Below are positions 1-6,876 of a stretch of DNA of 64,000 nucleotides, in pieces (the first letter of the stretch is position 1; every line of letters begins with the position of its first letter). Under the pieces are notes generated by a model. The model saw only the letters and a list, made by a program, of their open reading frames with translations, did no database searches and was not told the DNA's origin. This stretch comes from Gordonia alkanivorans NBRC 16433. GTDB taxonomy: Bacteria; Actinomycetota; Actinomycetes; Mycobacteriales; Mycobacteriaceae. The position numbers were made by a program, and so were the translations under genes. The stretch lies in contig NZ_BACI01000097.1 in assembly GCF_000225505.1 (NCBI RefSeq), positions 1 to 64,000 on the forward strand, given 5' to 3'.

Positions 1-1
1 G

Positions 2-1186
2 GAACTCCTCGAGAAGTCCGCGGAACAGCTGTTCGCGGTCCTCGGTGAGCTCAAGGGCGGCGCCATGAAGGTGGGCCAGGCGCTGTCGATCATGGAAGCC
101 GCGATCCCCGACGAATTCGGTGAACCGTTCCGGGAGGCACTCACCAAGCTCCAGGCGGAAGCACCGCCGATGTCGGCCGACAAGGTCCACAAGGTGCTCG
201 ACCAGCAGCTCGGTACCCGCTGGCGTGAGCGCTTCAAGGAGTTCTCCGACGAGCCGGCGGCGTCGGCGTCAATCGGCCAGGTGCACAAGGGTGTGTGGTC
301 CGACGGGCGCGAGGTCGCAGTCAAGGTCCAGTACCCGGGCGCCGACCACGCGCTCAAGGCGGACCTGAAGACGTTGTCGCGCATGTCGGGACTGCTGCAG
401 CGGCTGTCGCCGGGCACCGACGTCAAGGCGATGATGGACGAACTCATCGACCGCACCGAGGCCGAACTCGACTACCTCGGCGAAGCCGAGAACCAGCGGG
501 CCTTCGCCAAGGTGTACGACGGGCATCCGGACTTCCTGATCCCCAAGGTGATCGCGAGCGCACCCAAGGTCGTGGTCTCGGAGTGGGTCGACGGGATCGC
601 GCTGTCGAAGGTCATCACGACCGGCGACCAGAAGACCCGCGACAACGCGGCCGCGAAGATGGCCGAGTTCGAGGTCAGCTCGCCCTACCGGGTCGGCTTG
701 CTCCACGGCGATCCGCATCCGGGCAACTTCTTCATCGCCGATGACGGCCGGTTCGGCGTCCTCGACTTCGGTGCGGTCGGCCATTACCCCGGCGGACTGC
801 CTCCGGAGACCGGGCCGATCCTGCGACTCGCCCGCGACAAGAAGTACGACGAACTCAAGGAACTGATGGTCGAGGCGGAGTTCATCCGCCCGTCGCATGC
901 GTCGAAGGTCACCAGCGCCGACCTCGAGGCGTACCTGCGGCCGTACGTCGACCCGCTGTACTCCGAGTCGTTCCACTTCACACGCAAGTGGATGCAGCGT
1001 GCCGCGGGCAAGGCGACCGACGTGCGCGGCGAGGTCTACAAGACTTCGCGGAACCTCAACGTGCCCAAGCGGTTCGTGATGGTGTTCCGTGTGCTCGGCG
1101 GCTGTGTCGGGATCGCCTCGCAGCTCGAGGCGCACGCACCGTACCGCGCCATCATGGAGGAATGGGTGCCCGGTCTGGGCGACTGA
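2..1186 (+). CDS. ABC1/UbiB-family atypical protein kinase-like ATPase (5' end outside window)
   Basis: Member of the ABC1 (AarF/UbiB/ADCK) family, atypical kinases with ATPase activity. The reading frame is open to the left edge, and the family's hallmark KxGQ motif (AMKVGQ) lies at the first ATG visible, so the true start is upstream and the gene is truncated by the window. Further motifs in order are the alanine-rich loop EPAASASIGQVHKG, the nucleotide-binding lysine in VAVKVQYPG, the catalytic HGDPHPGNF and the metal-binding DFGAVG. About 394 residues are visible. Its order with whiB7 and uvrD2 matches M. tuberculosis Rv3197. Substrate unknown; homologues have been linked to lipid or quinone metabolism and to intrinsic drug resistance through the WhiB7 regulon. 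Confidence 0.9.
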   Translation, partial: ELLEKSAEQLFAVLGELKGGAMKVGQALSIMEAAIPDEFGEPFREALTKLQAEAPPMSADKVHKVLDQQLGTRWRERFKEFSDEPAASASIGQVHKGVWSDGREVAVKVQYPGADHALKADLKTLSRMSGLLQRLSPGTDVKAMMDELIDRTEAELDYLGEAENQRAFAKVYDGHPDFLIPKVIASAPKVVVSEWVDGIALSKVITTGDQKTRDNAAAKMAEFEVSSPYRVGLLHGDPHPGNFFIADDGRFGVLDFGAVGHYPGGLPPETGPILRLARDKKYDELKELMVEAEFIRPSHASKVTSADLEAYLRPYVDPLYSESFHFTRKWMQRAAGKATDVRGEVYKTSRNLNVPKRFVMVFRVLGGCVGIASQLEAHAPYRAIMEEWVPGLGD

Positions 1187-1197
1187 TCCCCCCGACC

Positions 1198-1241
1198 AGA
1201 ACAGCGACGCCGCGAGCAACTGCTCGCGGCGTCGCTGTTCT
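1198..1241. terminator. Long bidirectional terminator hairpin between ABC1 gene and whiB7
   Basis: A perfect 21-bp inverted repeat (1198-1218 and 1221-1241) with a 2-base centre lies between the stop codons of two convergent genes (1186 and 1247). The position suggests a shared transcription stop for both strands. There is no long T tract on either side, so function is inferred from symmetry and location. Confidence 0.75.
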
Positions 1242-1246
1242 CTGTC

Positions 1247-1537
1247 TCAGGCTGCGTTCTTCCGCGGCCGGCCGCGAGGCCGCTTGCGTGCGATCACCGC
1301 GCCGCGTTCGAAGATCTCGCCGCCCCACACGCCCCAGGGCTCGGCGCGATCCAGGGCCGCCTGCAAGCACTGGGTCTTCAGCGGGCAGTCGGCACACATT
1401 GCCTTGGCACGCTCGAGGTCGCGGGGATTGTCGGCGAACCACAGGTCGGCGTCGGCCACCTGGCAGGGAAGGTCGAGCTGGGCGGTCGCTGCGCGGTCCG
1501 CCGAGAGACAGGACTCGAGTACGCAATCGACAGTCAT
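1247..1537 (-). CDS. whiB7: WhiB7, redox-sensing transcriptional activator of intrinsic antibiotic resistance
   Basis: A 96-residue WhiB-family iron-sulfur regulator. Four conserved cysteines (C25, C48, C51, C57; spacing CxxC then x5 C) bind a [4Fe-4S] cluster. The GVWGG turn is at 69-73 and the C-terminal AT-hook RGRPRKN at about 88-94; the AT-hook is the feature that separates WhiB7 from other WhiB proteins. The reading frame stays open upstream, but the ATG at 1537 gives exactly the family length. In mycobacteria WhiB7 binds SigA region 4 and AT-rich DNA next to the -35 element to switch on ribosome-protection, efflux and modification genes and its own gene. A long leader with a terminator and an upstream ORF precedes it, so expression is probably controlled by attenuation as well as by its promoter. 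Confidence 0.95.
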   Translation of the reverse strand: MTVDCVLESCLSADRAATAQLDLPCQVADADLWFADNPRDLERAKAMCADCPLKTQCLQAALDRAEPWGVWGGEIFERGAVIARKRPRGRPRKNAA

Positions 1538-1631
1538 TGGTTTCTCCACATCTGCTCGTTTGGGATTGGTGACCCATGTCCTCGATGTGGCTGCCGGTCC
1601 GAGAATCCCTGCCGGGATGATGCTCGGTGAC

Positions 1632-1677
1632 AAAAAAGAGGGCCACGGGTTTCGCCTCTGCGATTCGCCCGTGGCCC
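1632..1677 (-). terminator. Intrinsic terminator in the whiB7 leader (attenuator)
   Basis: On the minus strand a perfect 10-bp GC-rich stem (arms 1668-1677 and 1640-1649) is followed two bases later by six consecutive T (1637-1632). It lies about 95 nt upstream of the whiB7 start and 16 nt after the stop of an upstream ORF. No gene ends there apart from that ORF, so it most likely aborts whiB7 transcription under non-inducing conditions. A comparable Rho-independent terminator in the whiB7 leader has been reported in mycobacteria. Confidence 0.85.
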
Positions 1678-1692
1678 GAAGTTCTCGGAGGT

Positions 1693-2013
1693 CTAACTCC
1701 GGAGAATCGGTGTCGGTACGGGGAACCCATGCGGCGCGGGGGCTGCTGCAGCTGTTGCCGGCGGCGCTACGTGCGCTGCTGCCGCCGCGGCGACTGCTGC
1801 CGGATGCACTGCCGCTGCGGGCTGTGCGATCGCCGGGAGGGCCGCTGCGTCGGCCGGCGGTGCCGGAATGGTCGCGCGAGTGGCGACCGGACGTGCGCAG
1901 ACTGCAGGCAGCCAGGAGCGGTTGCGACGGGCGCGCAGAACGACGGCGTGTGCCTGATTCGGCTTGGCCGCAGGCACGGCGATGCCGGCCTGGTTCACGG
2001 TGCTTCCGTTCAC
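1693..2013 (-). CDS. whiB7 leader upstream ORF (regulatory uORF)
   Basis: A 106-codon ORF starts at a GTG (2013) that has a good ribosome site, GAGAGGAG, seven bases upstream. It ends in TAG 16 nt before the stem of the leader terminator. The product is rich in Ala, Pro and His, with an alanine run near residues 73-80, and resembles no enzyme or fold, so its translation rather than its product probably matters. Its stop codon sits in the loop of a 9-bp hairpin (1682-1706) just ahead of the terminator. An upstream ORF in the whiB7 leader is established in mycobacteria; the exact start here is inference. An ATG at about 2049 in the same frame is an alternative. Confidence 0.6.
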   Translation of the reverse strand: MNGSTVNQAGIAVPAAKPNQAHAVVLRARRNRSWLPAVCARPVATRATIPAPPADAAALPAIAQPAAAVHPAAVAAAAAAHVAPPATAAAAPAPHGFPVPTPILRS

Positions 2014-2107
2014 TGATCCGCTCCTCTCTCTTCTCGATGGCTCCCACATGAGCGATGGGCTCCTGGTGGGCACAAGAGTGTTTCCCACCCGTGTGCTGAC
2101 GGAGATC

Positions 2108-2146
2108 AGCCTAAACGGTACGCCAGAAAGCGCACAACCTATTTTT
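2108..2146 (-). promoter_or_regulatory. whiB7 promoter with WhiB7-type AT-rich element
   Basis: Reading the minus strand: AAAAAT (2146-2141), three bases, TTGTGC as -35 (2137-2132), an 18-base spacer and TAGGCT as -10 (2113-2108). An AT-rich block three bases upstream of the -35 is the signature of WhiB7-activated promoters, including whiB7 itself. The AT block overlaps the stop codon of uvrD2. Predicted start near 2100, giving a leader of about 560 nt. Confidence 0.7.
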
Positions 2147-4286
2147 GACCTGCGGTTTTGACGAGATCGAGGAGATCCTCGCCGTACTCGTCGAGTTTCT
2201 GCGCCCCGATCCCCGAGATCGACACCAGCGCAGCGGTGTCCGTGGGCCGTTGTTCGGCGATCGCGGTGAGCGTCTTGTCGGAGAAGACCACGAAGGGCGG
2301 GACCTTTTTCGCCTGGGCGCGGGCCCGGCGCCACTCCTTGAGTGCGACCAGGAGGTTCTCGTCCAGGTCCGACGGACACCCCGCGCACCGACCGAGCAGC
2401 GTCGCCGTCGAATCCATCAACCGCGAGCCGCAGACGCGGCATGTGGGTCCCTTGCGGGGCGTACGTTCTTTCGCGATCTTCGAGGCCGGCGAATCGTCGG
2501 GGATGAGATCGGTCAGGAATCGGGACCGACGACGGGCGCGGCCACCCTCGTTGCGGGCGAGGGCCCACGACAGATGTAGGTGCTCGCGGGCACGCGTCAC
2601 GCCCACGTAGAACAGTCGGCGCTCCTCCTCGACGTCCTCCCACGAACCCTTGATGGCCTGACTGATCGGCAACGATCCGTCGGTCAGCCCCACCAGGAAG
2701 ACCGCATCCCATTCGAGTCCCTTGGCCGCGTGCAGCGACGACAGGGTGACGCCCTGGACCGTCGGCGGGTGGCGAGCCTCGGACCGGGTCGTGAGTTCTG
2801 CGGACAGCTGCGGCAACGTGAGATCGGGGTTCTCGGCGACCATCTCCTCGGTGAGCTGCACCAGCGCCTTCAGCGACTCCCACCGGGCGCGCGCCTGCGC
2901 ACCCGACGGTTCCTCCTCGGTGAGCCCGAGTTCGCCGAGGACCGCGCGCACGACGTCGATCGTCGTCACACCGGGCTTCACCTCGCGGTTGGCCACCGTC
3001 GCGATCTGCCGCATCGCCTGACGCACCTCGGTCCGCGCGAAGAACGCCTCGCCACCGCGCACCTGGTACGGGATGCCGGCCTCGGTCAGCGCCTGCTCGT
3101 AGTTCTCCGACTGGGCGTTGACGCGGTAGAGGATCGCGATCTCCGACGGCGCGACACCCGCCTTGATGAGGTGCTTGATCTCGATCGCGATCGACGTGGC
3201 GGCGGCCGGCTCGTCGTCGTACTCGGCGAACTGCGGCTGCGGACCGGACGGGCGCTGGCCGATGAGACGGAGCCGGGTGCCGGCGATGCGCCCGCGCGCG
3301 GCGCCGATCACGCGATTGGCGAGGTCGACGACTTCGGGCGTGGACCGGTAGTCGCGTTCCAGCCGGACGACCGTCGCCTCCGGGAAGCGGCGGCTGAAGT
3401 CGAGCAGGTAGTTCGGGGACGCGCCGGTGAACGTGTAGATCGTCTGATTGGCGTCGCCGACGACCGTCAGGTCGTCGCGCTCGCCGAGCCAGGCGTCCAG
3501 AAGACCCTGCTGGACGGGCGTCACGTCCTGGTACTCGTCAACGACGAAACACCGGTAACGCGAGCGGAACTCGTCGGCCGCGCCGGGTTCGATGGTCAGG
3601 ATCTGCGTCATGTAGATGAGCATGTCGTCGAAGTCGAGAAGGCGATCGCCGTCCGGCGAGACCTTGGAGTCCTCGTAATGGCCGTACACCGCGGCGACCT
3701 TCTGCGGGGGCGCGGGTGACTCGCGTCCGAGGCGCCCGACCGCCTCGACGTAGTTCTCCGGCGAGATCAGCGTGGCCTTGGCCCATTCGATCTCCGACGA
3801 CAGGTCGCGCAGGGTGTCGGTCGCGGTGTCGAGTCCGGCGCGGCGCGCGGCGCGCGAGATGAGCGGGAACTTGTTGTCGAGCAGCTCCCACCGGGCATCA
3901 CCGAAGGCGCGCGGCCAGAAGTAGCGCAGCTGCCGCATCGCCGCGGCATGGAAGGTCTGGGCGGCGACGTTGCCGGTGGCGCCGCCGACGCCGAGGCTCC
4001 GCAACCGGGTCCGCATCTCACCCGCCGCGCGGGCGGTGAACGTGACCGCGAGGACCTGGCCGGGATTCACCTGCCCGGTGTCGACGAGGTGGGCAATGCG
4101 GCGCGTGATGGTGCGCGTCTTGCCCGTACCCGCGCCGGCCAGCACACATACCGGGCCGCGCGGTGCGAGGACGGCCGCGGACTGCTCCGGGTCGAGTCCC
4201 TCGACCGCGCCGGCATCGCGGGAGCGGGCATCGGGGTTCGCGGGGAAGGTCGGGTGGCGCACGGACTCCACTATGTCACCACCCAC
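2139..4286 (-). CDS. uvrD2: UvrD2, superfamily 1 DNA helicase with HRDC domain
   Basis: ATP-dependent 3'-5' DNA helicase of the UvrD/Rep family, acting in DNA repair; its M. tuberculosis counterpart Rv3198c is reported as essential. Walker A is GAGTGKTRT, the helicase II motif VVDEYQDV and motif III YRSTPEVVDLAN. After the motor come a four-cysteine motif (CRVCG ... CAGC) and a C-terminal HRDC domain (about the last 80 residues, with SGIGAQKLDEYG), the architecture specific to UvrD2. Start is uncertain: the frame runs on to 4463, but that would overlap mrx1 on the other strand, and homologues begin just before the LDPEQSAAV segment. GTG at 4286 (715 aa) or at 4271 both fit; Mtb UvrD2 is about 700 aa. 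Confidence 0.93.
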   Translation of the reverse strand: MGGDIVESVRHPTFPANPDARSRDAGAVEGLDPEQSAAVLAPRGPVCVLAGAGTGKTRTITRRIAHLVDTGQVNPGQVLAVTFTARAAGEMRTRLRSLGVGGATGNVAAQTFHAAAMRQLRYFWPRAFGDARWELLDNKFPLISRAARRAGLDTATDTLRDLSSEIEWAKATLISPENYVEAVGRLGRESPAPPQKVAAVYGHYEDSKVSPDGDRLLDFDDMLIYMTQILTIEPGAADEFRSRYRCFVVDEYQDVTPVQQGLLDAWLGERDDLTVVGDANQTIYTFTGASPNYLLDFSRRFPEATVVRLERDYRSTPEVVDLANRVIGAARGRIAGTRLRLIGQRPSGPQPQFAEYDDEPAAATSIAIEIKHLIKAGVAPSEIAILYRVNAQSENYEQALTEAGIPYQVRGGEAFFARTEVRQAMRQIATVANREVKPGVTTIDVVRAVLGELGLTEEEPSGAQARARWESLKALVQLTEEMVAENPDLTLPQLSAELTTRSEARHPPTVQGVTLSSLHAAKGLEWDAVFLVGLTDGSLPISQAIKGSWEDVEEERRLFYVGVTRAREHLHLSWALARNEGGRARRRSRFLTDLIPDDSPASKIAKERTPRKGPTCRVCGSRLMDSTATLLGRCAGCPSDLDENLLVALKEWRRARAQAKKVPPFVVFSDKTLTAIAEQRPTDTAALVSISGIGAQKLDEYGEDLLDLVKTAGQK

Positions 4287-4356
4287 CGACGCTCTTTCGG
4301 ACCGGCGATCGGGCTTGTGGGTGACGCGTCCCACGTCGTCGATCGCATGCGCCGGC

Positions 4357-4383
4357 GGGAACAGCCCGCGCATGCGTGGTGTT
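4357..4383 (+). promoter_or_regulatory. Candidate SigH promoter of mrx1
   Basis: GGGAACA (4357-4363), 16 bases, TGTT (4380-4383) match the SigH consensus gGGAAYA-N16/17-cGTT at all but one position. The expected start point, 7-10 bases further, falls at or just before the mrx1 ATG at 4393, so the message may be leaderless. Confidence 0.6.
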
Positions 4384-4392
4384 ATGGCAGTC

Positions 4393-4677
4393 ATGAGCAA
4401 CGTGATCGACGACGAGGCCGGCGCCCGTAACTCCGACACCGGCGAACTGACCATGTACACCACCTCGTGGTGTGGTTACTGCGCCCGCCTGAAGACCGGA
4501 CTGAAGGCGAGTGGTATCCCCTGGCAGGAGATCGACATCGAGCTGAACCCGGATGCCGCCGATTTCGTGGGCAGCGTCAACGGCGGCAACCACGTCGTCC
4601 CGACCGTGCTCTACGCCGACGGCACGACCGCGACCAATCCCTCGATCGCCGAGGTCAAGAAGAAGCTCGGCGTCTGA
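4393..4677 (+). CDS. mrx1: Mycoredoxin-1, mycothiol-dependent glutaredoxin-like protein
   Basis: A 94-residue thioredoxin-fold protein with the active-site CGYC in MYTTSWCGYCARLK, the conserved GGNHVVPTV cis-proline segment and a C-terminal NPSIAEVKKKLGV. It closely resembles Mtb Rv3198A, which uses mycothiol to reduce S-mycothiolated proteins in the cytoplasm. ATG at 4393 was chosen over the in-frame ATG at 4384; neither has a clear ribosome site, which agrees with leaderless transcription from the SigH-like promoter just upstream. It is divergent from, and nearly abuts, uvrD2. Confidence 0.93.
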   Translation: MSNVIDDEAGARNSDTGELTMYTTSWCGYCARLKTGLKASGIPWQEIDIELNPDAADFVGSVNGGNHVVPTVLYADGTTATNPSIAEVKKKLGV

Positions 4678-4688
4678 TCTCGTGACCT

Positions 4689-4723
4689 GAAACCCGGGCC
4701 GGCCCTCGCCGGACCCGGGTTTC
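4689..4723. terminator. Bidirectional terminator between mrx1 and nudC
   Basis: A perfect 10-bp stem (4689-4698 with 4714-4723) encloses a second small CCGG/CCGG pairing. It lies between the convergent stop codons of mrx1 (4677) and nudC (4748). Short A and T runs flank the stem, suiting both directions. Confidence 0.75.
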
Positions 4724-4747
4724 TCGTCTCCCGGGTGCGCGGCGTGG

Positions 4748-5668
4748 TTACCGGGCCGCGGCCCAGGACTCGATCAGCGTGCGTGCGATGGAGATCGATC
4801 CGGGCAGCTGCAACCGGGGCGCCTCGCCGTCGGGCCCGGGGTCGGCACGCGTCCACCCGTCCCGCGACAACGCCTCGCGCACCTCGTCGCGATGGAACCA
4901 CTGCGCATCGCCGATCTCACCGTCGAGAAAGGCGAGTTCGTCGGCGGGATCGCCGATCGCGGCGAAGCCGAGCATCAGCGAGCGAGGGAACGGCCACGGC
5001 TGACTGCCCAGGTAGCGCGGTTCGCGAACCACGATGCCGACCTCTTCGTGTACCTCGCGCAGTACACATTGTTCGAGCGACTCCCCCGGTTCGACGAACC
5101 CGGCGAGCGTCGAATACCAGCCATCGGGCCAGACGGCCTGGCGTCCCAACAGGATCCGGTCGGCGCCGTCGTGGACCACGGTGATGATGGCAGGATCGGT
5201 GCGCGGGAACTCGTCCCGGCCGGACTGGACGCTCCGACGCACCCAACCGCCACGCGCCGGCTGGGTCGCCGACCCGTCGACCGGCGAATGACTTGCCGTC
5301 TCATGCCAATTCAGGATTCCCAGCGCAGTGACGAGCAGGCCCGCCTCGTCCGGCGTCAGATATACCGCGCCACGACGCGCGTCGTCGGTGGGTCCGTCGA
5401 TGTGGTCGACGCGGCGCGCCCACCGGTCGACGCCGTCCACGATGCCGAGGATCACCGCGTCGGCAGGCGGCGCATCGGCGACGGTGGTCGCCGGAACCCA
5501 GTGCAGCACACCGGACTCCCCGACCGGGTACCGACCGTTGGAGTCGATGAGCAGTACCTTCGCCTGTGGCCATCCCGCCAGCATCCGCTCGGCGTCGTCG
5601 CGGATCTCGTCGGCGCGGTGGAAGCTCGCGCGCGACAGCAGCGGCTGTTGGACCAGTTCGAAGTGCAC
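4748..5668 (-). CDS. nudC: NudC, NAD(H)/NAD-RNA pyrophosphatase (Nudix)
   Basis: Hydrolyses NADH to NMNH and AMP, and in other bacteria removes NAD caps from RNA. The Nudix box GFVEPGESLEQCVLREVHEE is followed by the NudC-specific SQPWPFP motif. The cysteines of the E. coli zinc ribbon are absent, as in mycobacterial NudC. The proline of SQPWPFP is intact; the M. tuberculosis protein has glutamine there, a change reported to abolish activity, so this enzyme should be active. GTG at 5668 gives 306 aa, close to the family length (about 310). The ribosome site is weak. It follows the K+ channel gene on the same strand by 68 bp. Confidence 0.9.
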   Translation of the reverse strand: MHFELVQQPLLSRASFHRADEIRDDAERMLAGWPQAKVLLIDSNGRYPVGESGVLHWVPATTVADAPPADAVILGIVDGVDRWARRVDHIDGPTDDARRGAVYLTPDEAGLLVTALGILNWHETASHSPVDGSATQPARGGWVRRSVQSGRDEFPRTDPAIITVVHDGADRILLGRQAVWPDGWYSTLAGFVEPGESLEQCVLREVHEEVGIVVREPRYLGSQPWPFPRSLMLGFAAIGDPADELAFLDGEIGDAQWFHRDEVREALSRDGWTRADPGPDGEAPRLQLPGSISIARTLIESWAAAR

Positions 5669-5736
5669 GTCGGTGTGTCCCTTTTCGGTGGTCGGTGCGG
5701 GGTACTCGGTGCGACGCGGCCGGTCGTTTCCGGGGC

Positions 5737-6816
5737 TCAGTCGTCGCCGGGACTCTTGCGGACGTACAGCAGCCGATCGCCGACCTCGATCTGTTCGACC
5801 TCGCTGTCGTCGACGCGGTGCAGCACCCCGTTGCGGACGACGCCGAGCACGATGTCGCGGGTGTGGGCGGGCGAGCCGCCGGTCTCCGTCGGGTCGACCT
5901 CGCGTTCGGCGATGGCGTAACCCGCATCGGGAGTGAGGAGATCCTCGATCACCTCGACCACCGACGGGGTCATCGTCGCGATGCCGAGCAGACGCCCGGC
6001 CGTCTCCGAGGACACCACCACCGAGTTCGCGCCCGACTGCCGCATGAGGTGGGTGTTCTCCGACTCCCGGATCGACGCCACGATCTTGGCCCGCGGGTTG
6101 ATCTCGCGTGCGGTGAGAGTCGCCAGGACGGCGGTGTCGTCGCGACTGGTGGCGACCACGATGCTCGCGGCGTGGGCGACACCGGCGAGGCGCAGCACGT
6201 CGGACTTGGTGGCGTCGCCCCGGACCGTGACCAGCCCGTTGGAGGCGGCCGACTCCAGCACGGTCGGATCGGAGTCGACGACCACGATCTCGGATGGCTT
6301 GATGCCGTCGCCGCGCATGGCGTCGACCGCGGTGCGGCCCTTGGTGCCGTAGCCGATGACGACGGTGTGATTGCGCACGGAATTCCTCCAACGCTGGATC
6401 TTGAGCGCCTGCCGGGACCGTTCGGTGAGCACCTCGAGGGTGGTGCCGATCAGCACGATCAGGAACAGCACACGCAGCGGCGTGATGATGATGATGTTGA
6501 TGAAGCGGGCGAAGGGACTGATCGGCGTGATGTCGCCGTAGCCGGTCGTCGACAGGGTGACCGCCGAGTAGTACAGCGCGTCCAGATAGGACAGCTCGCT
6601 GTTCTGCGCGTCCCGATATCCCTCACGATCGAGCCAGACGACCACCGAGGTGAAGAACAGCGCGAGACATGCCCAGAGCACGCGGCGTCCGATCGCGCGG
6701 GCGGGGCTCTGCTGCAGCTCGGGGATACGGACGACGCCGACCAGTGCATGGTCGGGCCGGTTGGCCAGTTCGGCGTCTGATCCGAAGCGGCCGCGGAAGC
6801 GGTTACGCACTGCCAC
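5737..6816 (-). CDS. Two-TM potassium channel with RCK (TrkA-N/TrkA-C) domains
   Basis: A 359-residue membrane protein. Helix 1 spans about 46-63, a pore loop with the selectivity filter TTGYGD lies at 90-95, and helix 2 about 104-130. An RCK N-domain follows, with the Rossmann motif GYGTKG at 155-160, then a TrkA-C-like domain at the end. The layout is that of a ligand-gated K+ channel such as MthK, probably tetrameric with cytoplasmic regulatory domains. Position equals Mtb Rv3200c. The ligand (Ca2+, nucleotide or NAD) cannot be read from the sequence. Confidence 0.9.
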   Translation of the reverse strand: MAVRNRFRGRFGSDAELANRPDHALVGVVRIPELQQSPARAIGRRVLWACLALFFTSVVVWLDREGYRDAQNSELSYLDALYYSAVTLSTTGYGDITPISPFARFINIIIITPLRVLFLIVLIGTTLEVLTERSRQALKIQRWRNSVRNHTVVIGYGTKGRTAVDAMRGDGIKPSEIVVVDSDPTVLESAASNGLVTVRGDATKSDVLRLAGVAHAASIVVATSRDDTAVLATLTAREINPRAKIVASIRESENTHLMRQSGANSVVVSSETAGRLLGIATMTPSVVEVIEDLLTPDAGYAIAEREVDPTETGGSPAHTRDIVLGVVRNGVLHRVDDSEVEQIEVGDRLLYVRKSPGDD

Positions 6817-6876
6817 GCTTGCGCTCCTGGAGTTCGCTCACACGCTGAAATGTAACCCACCCGGCGGCGCGAGGGC

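Noticed and set aside
1627..2016. Cysteine-rich 129-codon plus-strand frame in the whiB7 leader
   Set aside because: It is the complement of the Ala/Pro-rich uORF, and its Cys/Arg content follows from that. It looks like a metallothionein only by chance.
1538..2047. In-frame upstream extension of whiB7
   Set aside because: It would add 170 Arg/Ser-rich residues not found in WhiB7 and would span the leader terminator.
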